Positions 1 to 10,416 of a stretch of DNA of 64,000 bases are shown piece by piece; position 1 is the first letter of the stretch, and the number at the start of each line of letters is the position of its first letter. The stretch covers positions 61,132,782 through 61,196,781 of the forward strand of contig NC_083344.1 in the NCBI RefSeq assembly GCF_019175385.1, read 5' to 3'. The notes beneath the pieces were generated by a model that saw only the letters and a program-made list of their open reading frames with translations, was not told where the DNA came from and ran no database searches. The DNA comes from Lycium barbarum. Lineage: Eukaryota > Streptophyta > Magnoliopsida > Solanales > Solanaceae. A program made the position numbers and the translations under genes.

Positions 1-84
1 TACCTGCCGTTATTAATTAGTATTCCTGCAGAGGTTACGTATACATAGAAAGTTTTTAAGAAAATCTCATATACCAGTAGTCGA

Positions 85-714
85 TCAATCTCGAGCATGG
101 CCCGGGGAGCTACCATATGAAGTATGTTCTTCATTCTCGTCTGTCTGCTCATCGCTCGCGCGACCCTCGTCATCTCTCGCATCCGAATCCGAAGATAATA
201 GCGGTGATTCCTGGTTCTCTGATGGCCGGAACAAGGGACAGGAGAAATCCGTAGCACTCCCCGAGGTGGCCGGACTGGCACGGTCCTCCATCACGGGGGT
301 AACTGGCATACCCCCGGAAGCCTCCTCATCCGTCGTACCAGAAGAGTGCTCTGACGGGTCTGTGCCATGACTATCCTCCTCCCTGGAGGTAAGAAGCTCT
401 GGGGGAGTCATCGTCGAATCCTCTGAGGGATCTGTATCATAGCCACTGTCTGTGGAGTCCCCTGCCCTAGGGGTCAGAATCTCTGGAGGAATTGTCGCTG
501 GGTCCTCCGACGGATCCGTATCATAGTTGTCCTCCGCGGGATCCTCCGCTCTGGGAGTCAGAAAATCTGGAGGAGTTGTGGCTGGGTCCTCTGACGGGTC
601 TGACTCAATCGAATAGCCGAGGCTCCCCCTACTCGGCTCTGGAGATACTCTTGGGACCTTACTGGTGCCCCCATCATCTGAAGCTAATCTCTTCATCGAC
701 AGTACTGAAACCAT
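85..714 (-). CDS. Acidic Ser/Thr/Pro-rich repeat protein encoded by a non-autonomous retroelement (209 aa)
   Basis: Function unknown. The ORF sits where gag would start, directly after the leader. The N-terminus is mildly basic (MKR and TSKVPR, residues 7-22). About four imperfect repeats of ~25 residues follow (roughly residues 36-130), each built on a DPSED core followed by a TPP segment and a TPR/TSR segment. The tail is rich in Glu, Asp and Ser. I see no membrane segment, zinc knuckle or protease motif. Low complexity and PEST-like composition suggest an unstructured protein. The RE-1 copy (6171-6674) is nearly the same but has a premature stop, so the ORF is shared within the family. It could be non-coding repeat sequence that happens to stay open; conservation of length and frame in two copies argues mildly against that. 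Confidence 0.5.
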   Translation of the reverse strand: MVSVLSMKRLASDDGGTSKVPRVSPEPSRGSLGYSIESDPSEDPATTPPDFLTPRAEDPAEDNYDTDPSEDPATIPPEILTPRAGDSTDSGYDTDPSEDSTMTPPELLTSREEDSHGTDPSEHSSGTTDEEASGGMPVTPVMEDRASPATSGSATDFSCPLFRPSENQESPLLSSDSDARDDEGRASDEQTDENEEHTSYGSSPGHARD

Positions 715-826
715 AGCATAGGATTAGGAAAGGAATATGGAAGCCTGGTAGCATAGCTCTATCGCACGATCTCAGAATACAAGGAAGGTCATATTTCCTA
801 AATGCCCTGTAGCCTCCTGTTTATAA

Positions 827-914
827 GTGTGGCGCGCTACACACCCATAAGCAAGACTCTACTGGACACGGCTCGTAGACAAACCCTAGGACCGAACTGC
901 TCTGATACCACTTC
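827..914 (-). promoter_or_regulatory. RE-A primer binding site and leader hairpin
   Basis: The minus strand carries TGGTATCAGAGC (899-910), the usual complement of the initiator-Met tRNA 3' end, four bases from the LTR edge at 915. Further into the leader is the hairpin GTGTG-TAGCGCGC-CACAC (827-844), whose loop contains the self-complementary hexamer GCGCGC. The leader text up to the ORF matches that of the autonomous elements RE-B and RE-D. Confidence 0.8.
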
Positions 915-1581
915 TGTCACGACCCGACTAGGGGCCGTGACGAGTACCCAATACTTGTACCGAGCACCCCTTGTCTATCGTTTTACCTCTACCTCTTAGC
1001 AAACCGTATGAACAGCGCCATATATTTATTTTTTGAACAATAACATTAGCAGCGTCATTATGAACATAGACTAGTAAATTTCGTTATCACGTTATACAAC
1101 AACATTAGCATGCTAAAACACCATATATCTAACTGTACTTGACTGACTGGGCATATCTGTCTAGGAGCCTCTAGACATAGTACACTTATACATAGAAAGG
1201 GCCGGGTGCTGCCGTTCCCGAGTATACATACACAAAATAGTACCGCAGGAGTGAGGCTCCGGAACAACTGGAGCGCTGTCAAGTACGGCTGGTAGAGCTT
1301 CTAGGGATCAAATCCACCTGTCTGCTGACCTGCGCGGCATGAAACGCAACGTCCACAAGAAGGGACGTCAGTACGAATAGTGTACCGAGTATGTAAGGCA
1401 TGGAAGATAACACAAGCAGTAACATAGAGTATAATTAATAATATCATGGAGTCATAGGGCATATAATGAGGCAAGAAAGTAACCTGTACGCGAGAAGGCC
1501 CCTTTTAGGCCGGCTATCATGTAGGCTTATCTTTCCCTTTTTGAAACATTCTTTTTCGTGGACATAGAAAATAGAACTTAT

Positions 1582-1925
1582 ATCATGCCATGTCTTATCA
1601 TATCGTATCATATCTTATCTTGTCATGTCGTAGCATATCATGTCATAGTATATCGTGTCATAGTATGTCAGGCCATAGTATATCATATCATAGTACATCA
1701 TATCATAGCATAGCATGTTATAGCGTATCGTACCGTAGCATAGCGTGTCATATCATAGCATAGCGTGTCATAGCATGTCATATCATAGCATAGCGTATCA
1801 TAGCATGTCATGACATAGCATATCAGGTCATAGCATAGCTCGTCATATCATGTCCTGTCGTGGCATATCATAGCATATCATATCGTAGCACGTCTGGTCA
1901 TGACATGGTAGGTCATATCATAGCG
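1582..1925. repeat. Degenerate pentanucleotide array in LTR A
   Basis: About 340 bases are written almost wholly in five-base steps of the form TATCA, TAGCA, TGTCA or TAGCG, roughly 65-70 units. RE-1 has only a trace of it (TATCATATCATG) at the same LTR position. RE-F has a short run of TGATA units at the equivalent place (29356-29391). This looks like a local microsatellite expansion within one LTR lineage. Confidence 0.8.
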
Positions 1926-2008
1926 CCGAACAATGTCGGCTCACCCACATAGCGCCGGTATGTACCGGCTCACCCATATATCCCGCGTCCGGGCACCCCG
2001 CGTCCGGG

Positions 2009-2013
2009 ATGAT
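2009..2013. repeat. Target-site duplication of RE-1, left copy (ATGAT)
   Basis: ATGAT directly precedes the TGTCACG terminus of RE-1 at 2014. The same five bases follow the element's other end at 10115-10119. A perfect 5-bp duplication marks both boundaries. Confidence 0.95.
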
Positions 2014-5000
2014 TGTCACGACCCGACTAGGGGCCGTGACGAGTACCCGATACTTGTACCGAGCACCCCTTGCTTATCCTTTTACTTTTTCCTCTTAGCA
2101 GGCCGTATGAACTGTGCCATATTTTTGTTTTTGAACATTAGCAACATCATTATGAGCATAGACTAGTCAACTTCATTATCACTTTCTACAACAACATTAA
2201 CATGCTAGAACACGATATATCTAACTATACCTGACTGACTGTACATATCTGTCTACGAGCCTCTAGACATAGTACACTTATACACAGAAAGGGTCGAGTA
2301 CTGTCGTGCCCGAAAATACATACACAAAATAGTACCACGAAAGTGGGGCTCCGGAACAACTGGAGCGCTGTCAACACTGCTGGTAAGGCTTCTAAGGATC
2401 AAATCCGCCTGTCTGCTGACCTGCGCGGCATGAAACGCAGCGTCCACAAGAAGGGACGTCAGTACGAATAGTGTACCGAGTATGTAAGGCATGAATTGTA
2501 ATATACAGAAAATATGAATCATGTATAATGACATAAGAGAGTTACAACACATGTCCTGGGATAGAAACATAACCTGTATATATATATACCCTTGGCAGGT
2601 GCTATGCGTACTTAGCTTTCCTTTAAGAATCTTTCCCTGTTCATATACATATACATATAAAATAGGACATCTCATATTGCCGAGGCATCGGCAACCGATC
2701 CATTTAACCATAAATATACACATCCCGCGTCCGGGCATCCCGCGTCCGGGAAGATATCATATCATGTAATGCCAACTGATCAGGTGGATATGCGTTCATA
2801 ACGCTCTGCCCTTACCTCCATTTCCCCCGTATACATATGCATATATCATGTACATATATCAACGTCTATAGCGCTCTAGCTCTTTTATCATATACATATA
2901 CGTGTGTCATGTAGGTACATCAGCGTCTATAGCGCTCTAGCTCTTTCGTCATATGCATATTTTAAAAATATATACTCATATCCTACATACATTTACATGT
3001 CTTATATGCATTTACGTATCCTATAAACATATATCTCATATGCACGCAGGAGAGCCCAAAGAAGCATCATGTAGTCATCGGAGTGACGTAAAGTCGGTAA
3101 CCTCCGATTACATTATAGAATACTCGTGATCGCTTTGTCTCACCTTGAAGGAACGAGTATTTTAAGGTGAGACTATCAACGGGGAATAATAATAAAGTAA
3201 ACGTAGAATGAAATCGGGGCATCATAGATGACAGTTCATAGACTTTGAAATCTTTTAGAAAATAAAGTCATAGCTAGGAAATATAAATAATATTCAAAAA
3301 TTAGTTTATCATTTTCATGTTTACATAAGATACTTAGCTTAGTCATCTTAGTCATAGAGTCGTTCCGGTAGTACGTATCATAGGCATATTCTCTTATCTA
3401 ACATCATTGTTATCATTATCGTCATGGAAGTGCCCTCGTTAGAGGAGTCACAGTACTTATCATTTGGTAACGCAATAGGGATAAAAGTTCCCTTTGGATT
3501 CACTTTAAGTAAGTAAAGCAAGACTGTAAGGAAAAATCCGAGAGTAGCGGGCCCACCTCGGGCCGGATGAGGTAGCGTATACGATTTACGTATGTTACGT
3601 GTCATAGCGTTACTTGTGAGGGTCTTAGGGTAATCGGGTCCCATTTATACAAGTTCTAAGGGTGTAGGAGGTTTTTCCAACAATTGGCACACTTTCTAGT
3701 TCAATTCTATTGAACAAAAAGTGGAAAACTTTAGGTGCGGATTCCGGGGAACCGAGTTGTCCCCGAGGCTCGTACCCAACTTATTTCAACTAAGACATGC
3801 CATAGAAAGAAGGGTGAAGCCTTACATACCTCTTTCCGCTTCTTTTGCTATTCCGAATTCAAGCTGCAAATCCGCCAAAATCTGCGATTTGGTCACATTT
3901 ACCCAAACTTTCATTAGGGTACTTAGAGTTAGAATCTTAAGGAAACACTTGGCTACCGAAATTTCGGCAGCATTTCCTCCGTAAATACACCATCCTCAAC
4001 ATTTACCTAGCAAGTTTTCAATCAACAACAACCCGGGAATTCAAACCCGGCCAAACTATTAACATAACTCAACCACACTAACAATTTCCATATTCAATCC
4101 AAGATACATTATAACAACTTAATCAACTTACTACTTCTTTCAAAACCTTCCAACTCCAATGAAAAAAATAACAACCTTATAATATATATTCCAACAACAC
4201 CATACTAATATCATTATCTTCCATACATGTAAGAACATAATATTCAATTTACATAATCTTCCAAGACAAGCCTCCAACTACTAATACTTCACTAAGCTCA
4301 TTAGGCTTTTGTTTGCAATATAAAATCCACAACACAACAACCAACATACTAAATAAAACTTGCTCACCATGCATTCATGATTCACCAAATATACACGGCT
4401 ATACATGTGATATACAACTCACCGCCACACAACTATATTCTTGATATTCATGAATTTCACTCACTTTTGCACACTACAACATGCAAAAATATCCATAACA
4501 TGTAAAGAATAAGTTCTTACCTTCTTCCTTGATCTTTCACTTAGCTAAGTCTTGCAACTTGCTAGAATATGAATTTTTCTTGCTCCAAAGACCACTCCAC
4601 CTTGCTAGGAATCCTTTAATTGGTAGAAAATAATTTTTGAAGAAATTTTTGTCAATTTTCTTGTCAATGTTTGCACTTGGCCGAAATGGCCTTGGAGATT
4701 TCTCCTTCTTTCCTTTTTCTCAAGTGTTCTTGAAGTTTCTAATGAGATATGACTCATTAATTGATCCTTTATATTAATTATCACATGGATAATTAATAAA
4801 ATCATGGGCTTGGGCCATGTTGACCGGCCATCCCTCACAAATTTGGGCCTTATTATTATTTTTTGATTTTTTTGGGCCAACCCGGTTGGTCCCGAGTTGG
4901 GCCTAGCCCACTGACCTTTCGACCTTAAAACGTCCATATCTCCTTGTACCGACGTCACCTGGGGACCCACGACCTATGGTTGAAAGGATAATTCAATTAT

Positions 5001-5267
5001 CTACAACTTCTATATCTTGGCACTCTTCCAAATTCCAAACTTATAATACCGTTTTTGCCCCTTGAAGTCAGATCACCCGAAAACGTTTTCTTAAAAATAT
5101 TCGTTTGGAGGACTTCTACTTTGATTTGGCCCAAGGGTCCTTCTTGAGTCGTGTTTAACTTCTCATATGTGATTCATATGAATTTGTTTAGATGTCCCAA
5201 AAAAAATCTCGATGTGTGGGTCCCACCTCAGCAAATAATCTGACGTTCAAAAATACGGGATATAACA
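2014..5267 (-). repeat. RE-1 3' LTR
   Basis: It runs from TGTCACG to TATAACA in plus orientation (TG...CA on the minus strand). Main contents: twin hairpin at 2441-2478; two tandem palindromic CCCGCGTCCGGG units (about 2725-2752); hairpin ATCGGAG/CTCCGAT (3077-3108); a 10-bp stem GTCTCACCTT/AAGGTGAGAC (3137-3173); a cluster of GGCCCA motifs (about 4800-4910); and a probable TATA box on the minus strand near 4767-4773. The ORFs here are short and have no recognisable protein. Confidence 0.92.
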
Positions 5268-5303
5268 TTCTCCCCCCCTTTAGAACATTCGTCCTCGAAT
5301 GTT
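5268..5303 (-). promoter_or_regulatory. RE-1 polypurine tract and PPT-proximal hairpin
   Basis: On the minus strand the inverted repeat AACATTCG-AGGA-CGAATGTT (5284-5303) is followed at once by a purine run with seven consecutive G (5268-5283) that ends at the LTR. The purine run is the expected plus-strand primer. The hairpin is shared with RE-D, RE-F and, decayed, RE-E and RE-J. Confidence 0.85.
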
Positions 5304-5572
5304 AAACTGGCCTCATAGTGTATCATAATACTTCGGGGAGGTCTCCTTCGTAGACATCTCGCATGTCGCTTAGGTCGCTTTTATGTCGTAAGTCCATTGA
5401 GTAAGCTCTGAACGTTGGCCCTACGTTAATAAGTCCCCTTTCTGTCACGCTTTCTCCTCTTCCGTTAGTCTTGTCCGTCTCAGCCTACATGACTTTTATA
5501 GGGTTTGTAACCACTCCACGCACTCTAATTTACATTGGACTACCTAGCTTCACATTCGTCTCTTGTTCCCAC

Positions 5573-5690
5573 ATTTGTGAAAATTTCAGCATATTCCCCA
5601 GGGGGTCACCCATCCTGAGATTGCTCTCACCCTAGCACGCTTAACCTTGAAACTCTGGTGCATTTTAATACGTGAACGCTGGTGTAATTT
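5573..5690 (-). pseudogene. 5S rRNA-derived segment in RE-1 internal region
   Basis: The minus strand resembles plant 5S rRNA with the normal internal spacing. It starts with an ACACCAGC-like block (5S: ATACCAGC), reaches GGTTAAGCGTGCT (5S A-box region) after the same ~40 bases, and then has GATGGGTGACC and CCTGGG (C-box region). The first half is degraded; the promoter-equivalent half is well kept. It lies in the sense direction of the retroelement. A second copy is in RE-F (30854-30966). The comparison uses the plant 5S sequence from memory. Confidence 0.75.
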
Positions 5691-6170
5691 TACCGACTGC
5701 CCCATACGGCCTTTGTCACATTATTTAAAGTAAGTTGGGGTTCCAACAGCTCCCCAAACGTCCTCACGGCGGGTCCCGCTCTTATCTTCACTTTCCTAAC
5801 CATACAACTACCATATTGCCTCTGCTTAAATCTTCGCTATTTACTCCTATCCATACATATAACTATCTTTTACCGAGGTTTCTAAATTCACACTGGTGGC
5901 GGGGACATCTCAGTCGCCATTACTTATAACCGTTAAATATTTGACCCCTTTTTGAATTTCTACCTGCCGTTATTAATTAGTATTCCTGCAGAGGTTACGT
6001 ATACATAGAAAGTTTTAAAGAAAATCTCATATACCTGTAGTCGATCAATCTCGAGCCTGGCCCGGGGAACTACCATGTGAAGTATATTCTTAATTCTCGT
6101 CTGTCTGCTCATCGCTCGCCCGACCCTCGTCATTTCTCACGTCAGAATCCGAAGAGAATAGCGGTGATTC

Positions 6171-6674
6171 CTAGTTCTCTGATGGCCGGAACAAGGGACA
6201 GGAGAAATCCGTAGCACTCTCCGAGGTGGCCGGACTGGCACGGTCCTCCATCACGGGAGTAACTGGTGTACCCCCGGAAGCCTCCTCATCCGTCATCCCA
6301 GAAGAGTGCTCTGACGGGTCTGTGCCATAACTATCCTCCTCCCTGGAGGTAAGACGCTCCGGGGGAGTCATCGTCGAATCCTCTGAGGGATCTGTATCAT
6401 AGCCACTGTCTGTGGAGTCCCCTGCTCTAGGGGTCAGAATCTCTGATGGAATTGTCGCTGGGTCCTCCGACGGATCCGTATCATAGCTGTCCTCCGCGGG
6501 ATCCTCCGCTCTGGGAGTCAGGAAATCCGGAGGAGTTGTGGCTGGGTCCTCTGACGGGTCTGACTCAATCGAATAGCCGAGGCTCCCCCTACTCGGCTCT
6601 GGAGATACTCTAGGGGCCTTACTGGTGCCCCCATCACCTGAAGCCGATCTGTTCATCGACAGTACTGAAACCAT
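6171..6674 (-). pseudogene. Acidic Ser/Thr/Pro-rich repeat protein, RE-1 copy, truncated by an amber codon
   Basis: This is the counterpart of the 209-residue ORF of RE-A and has the same start context and DPSED repeats. The frame closes after 167 residues, where RE-A has a Gln codon (CAG to TAG). Beyond the stop the frame continues with the same acidic tail to a later stop, so the change looks recent. Function unknown. Confidence 0.55.
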
Positions 6675-6786
6675 AGCATAGGATTAGGAAAGGAATGTGG
6701 AAGCCTGGTAGCATAGCTCTATCGCACGATCTTAGAATACAAGGAAGGTCATATTTCCTAAATGCCCTGTAGCCTCCTGTTTATAA

Positions 6787-6875
6787 GTGTGGCGCGCAAC
6801 ACACCCATAAACAAGACTCTACTTGACACGGCTCGTAGACAAACTCCTAGGACCGAACTGCTCTGATACCACTTC
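6787..6875 (-). promoter_or_regulatory. RE-1 primer binding site and leader hairpin
   Basis: The complement of TGGTATCAGAGC lies at 6860-6871, four bases from the 5' LTR that starts at 6876. The leader hairpin GTGTG-TTGCGCGC-CACAC occupies 6787-6804 and has a GCGCGC palindrome in its loop. Confidence 0.85.
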
Positions 6876-9800
6876 TGTCACGACCCGACTAGGGGCCGTG
6901 ACGAGTACCCGATACTTGTACCGAGCACCCCTTGCTTATCCTTTTACTTTTTCCTCTTAGCAGGCCGTATGAACTGTGCCATATTTTTGTTTTTGAACAT
7001 TAGCAGCATCATTATGAGCATAGACTAGTCAACTTCATTATCACTTTCTACAACAACATTAACATGCTAGAACACCATATATGTAACTGTACCTGACTGA
7101 CTGTACATATCTGTCTACGAGCCTCTAGACATAGTACACTTATACATAGAAAGGGTCGAGTACTGTCGTGCCCGAAAATACATACACAAAATAGGACCAC
7201 GAAAGTGGGGCTCCGGAACAACTGGAGCGCTGTCAACACTGCTGGTAAGGCTTCTAAGGATCAAATCCGCCTGTCTGCTGACCTGCGCGGCATGAAACGC
7301 AGCGTCCACAAGAAGGGACGTCAGTACGAATAGTGTACCGAGTATGTAAGGCATGAATTGTAATATACAGAAAATATGAATCATGTATAATGACATAAGA
7401 GAGTTACAACACATGTCCTGGGATAGAAACATAACCTGTATATATATATACCATTGGCAGGTGCTATGCGTACTTAGCTTTCCTTTAAGAATCTTTCCAT
7501 GTTCATATACATATACATATAAAATAGGACATCTCATATTGCCGAGGCGTCGGCAGCCGATCCATTTAACCATAAATATACATATCCCGCGTCCGGGACG
7601 ATATCATATCATGTAATGCCAACTGATCAGGTGGATATGCGTTCATAACGCTCTGCCCTTACCTCCATTTCCCCCGTATACATATGCATATATCATGTAC
7701 ATATATCAACGTCTATAGCGCTCTAGCTCTTTTATCATATACATATACGTGTGTCATGTAGGTACATCAGCGTCTATAGCGCTCTAGCTCTTTCGTCATA
7801 TGCATATTTTAAAAATATATACGCATATCCTACATACATTTACATGTCTTATATGTATTTACGTATCCTATAAACATATATCTCATATGCACGCAGGAGA
7901 GCCCAAAGAAGCATCATGTAGTCATCGGAGTGACGTAAAGTCGGTAACCTCCGATTACATTATAGAATACTCGTGATCGCTTTGTCTCACCTTGAAGGAA
8001 CGAGTATTTTAAGGTGAGACTATCAACGGGGAATAATATTAAAGTAAACGTAGAATGAAATCGGGGCATCATAGATGACAGTTCATAGACTTTGAAATCT
8101 TTTAGAAAATAAAGTCATAGCTAGGAAATATAAATAATATTCAAAAATTAGTTTATCATTTTCATGTTTACATAAGATACTTAGCTTAGTCATCTTAGTC
8201 ATAGAGTCGTTCCGGTAGTACGTATCATAGGCATATTCTCTTATCTAACATCATTGTTATCATTATCGTCATGGAAGTGCCCTCGTTAGAGGAGTCACAG
8301 TACTTATCATTTGGTAACGAAATCGGGATAAAAGTTCACTTTGGATTCACTTTAAGTAAGTCAAGCAAGACTGTAAGGAAAAATCCGAGAGTAGCGGGCC
8401 CACCTCGGGCCGGATGAGGTAGCGTATACGATTTACGTATGTTACGTGTCATAGCGTTACTTGTGAGGGTATTAGGGTAATCGGGTCCCATTTATACAAG
8501 TTCTAAGGGTGTAGGAGGTTTTTCCAACAATTGGCACACTTTCTAGTTCAATTCTATTGAACAAAAAGTGGAAAACTTTAGGTGCGGATTCCGGGGATCC
8601 GAGTTGTCCCCGAGGCTCGTACCCAACCTATTTCAACTAAGACATGCCATATAAAGATAGGTGAAGCCTTACATACCTCTTTCCGCTTCTTTTGCTATTC
8701 CGAATTCAAGCTGCAAATCCGCCAAAATCTGCGATTTGGTCACATTTACCCAAACTTTCATTAGGGTACTTAGAGTTAGAATCTTAAGGAAACACTTGGC
8801 TACCGAAATTTCGGCAGCATTTCCTCTGTAAATACACCATCCTCAACATTTACCTAGCAAGTTTTCAATCAACAACAACCCGGGAATTCAAACCCGGCCA
8901 AACTATTAACATAACTCAACCACACTAATAATTTCCATATTCAATCCAAGATACATTATAACAACTTAATCAACTTACTACTTCTTTCAAAACCTTCCAA
9001 CTCCAATGAAAACAATAACAACCTTATAATATATATTCCAACAACACCATACTAATATCATTATCTTCCATACATGTAAGAACATAATATTCAATTTACA
9101 TAATCTTCCAAGACAAGCCTCCAACTATTAATACTTCACTAAGCTCATTAGGCTTTTGTTTGCAATATAAAATCCACAACACAACAACCAACATACTAAA
9201 TAAAACTTGCTCACCATGCATTCATGATTCACCAAATATACACGGCTATACATGTGATATACAACTCACCGCCACACAACTATATTCTTGCTATTCACGA
9301 ATTTCACTCACTTTTGCACACTACAACATGCAAAAATATCCATAACATGTAAAGAATAAGTTCTTACCTTCTTCCTTGACCTTTCACTTAGCTAAGTCTT
9401 GCAACTTGCTAGAATATGAATTTTTCTTGCTCCAAAGACCACTCCACCTTGCTAGGAATCCTTTAATTGGTAGAAAATAATTTTTGAAGAAATTTTTGTC
9501 AATTTTCTTGTCAATTTTTGCACTTGGCCGAAATGGCCTTGGAGATTTCTCCTTCTTTCCTTTTTCTCAAGTGTTCTTGAAGTTTCTAATGAGATATGAC
9601 TCATTAATTGATCCTTTATATTAATTATCACATGGATAATTAATAAAATCATGGGCTTGGGCCATGTTGGCCGGCCATCCCTCACAAATTTGGGCCTTAT
9701 TATTATTTTTTGATTTTTTTGGGCCAACCCGGTTGGTCCCGAGTTGGGCCTAGCCCACTGACCTTTCGACCTTAAAACGTCCATATCTCCTTGTACCGAC

Positions 9801-10114
9801 GTCACCTGGGGACCCACGACCTATGGTTGGAAAGCTAATTCAATTATCTACAACTTCTATATCTTGGTACTCTTCCAAATTCCAAACTTATAATACCGTT
9901 TTTGCCCCTTGAAGTCAGATCACCCGAAAATGTTTTCTTAAAAATATTCGTTTGGAGGACTTCCACTTTGATTTGGCCCAAGGGTCCTTCTTGAGTCGTG
10001 TTTAACTTCTCATATGTGATTCATATGAATTTTTTTAGATGTCCCAAAAAAAATCTCGATGTGTGGGTCCCACCTCAGCAAATAATCTGACGTTCAAAAA
10101 TACGGGATATAACA
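6876..10114 (-). repeat. RE-1 5' LTR
   Basis: It matches 2014-5267 almost base for base. The main difference is one copy instead of two of the CCCGCGTCCGGG unit near 7585-7600. This LTR would hold the active promoter; the TATA-like sequence and upstream GGCCCA cluster fall at about 9610-9760 on the minus strand. Confidence 0.92.
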
Positions 10115-10333
10115 ATGATAAGCCAGCTGATCAGGTGGCAGTGAAACATATTTCCCTTCCCATTCCCCCATGTATCCCTTCCCCCCAGCCCAGGTTCATA
10201 TACATAGCTTGCATATATATTCTTTGTATGCATATACACATCTTATATACGTACACATATTTTTGTATTCATATACATAGCTTGTATACATATACATGTC
10301 TTATATACATTTACTTATCTGATATTCATATAC

Positions 10334-10416
<83 letters not shown>

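Larger units (their letters stand above)
1..914 (-). mobile_element. RE-A internal region (5' part), non-autonomous LTR retrotransposon
   Basis: This is the part of RE-A's internal domain next to its primer site. Read on the minus strand it starts after LTR A with a tRNA-iMet primer site, then a leader, then one short acidic ORF, and leaves the window at base 1. It is closely similar to bases 5962-6875 inside RE-1, so RE-A and RE-1 are the same family although their LTRs differ in length. No gag or pol motif is visible here. The rest of RE-A, including its other LTR, must lie to the left of the window. Confidence 0.85.
915..2013 (-). repeat. RE-A 5' LTR, part 1 (interrupted by RE-1)
   Basis: In plus orientation the LTR starts TGTCACGACCCG at the primer-site side. 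It breaks at 2013, where RE-1 is inserted with the target duplication ATGAT (2009-2013), and resumes at 10115. It contains the conserved twin hairpin (about 1351-1412), a long pentamer array, and two tandem copies of the palindromic unit CCCGCGTCCGGG just before the insertion. Joined length is about 3.6 kb. Confidence 0.9.
2014..10114 (-). mobile_element. RE-1: complete non-autonomous Ty3/gypsy-type LTR retrotransposon (8.1 kb)
   Basis: Two LTRs of 3254 and 3239 bases flank an internal region of only 1608 bases (5268-6875) and are themselves flanked by ATGAT. Read on the minus strand the order is LTR, primer site, leader, acidic ORF, 5S-like segment, polypurine tract, LTR. There is no gag, protease, reverse transcriptase or integrase, so it must have moved with enzymes made elsewhere. 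Gypsy elements in the window, such as RE-D, share its primer site, leader and polypurine-tract hairpin. The LTRs are nearly identical by eye, with one 15-base copy-number difference, so the insertion is young compared with RE-E. It resembles the LARD class, but a small coding sequence is kept. Confidence 0.92.

Noticed and set aside
2253..2738. 161- and 152-codon minus-strand ORFs in the two RE-1 LTRs (2253-2738, 7115-7573)
   Set aside because: LTR sequence covering the twin hairpin and CCCGCG repeats; composition is not coding-like, and related LTRs A and F do not keep the frame.
4605..4970. 121-codon minus-strand ORF, repeated at 9452-9817
   Set aside because: Present in both RE-1 LTRs because the LTRs are nearly identical. 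It spans the GGCCCA/TATA promoter zone and has no domain.
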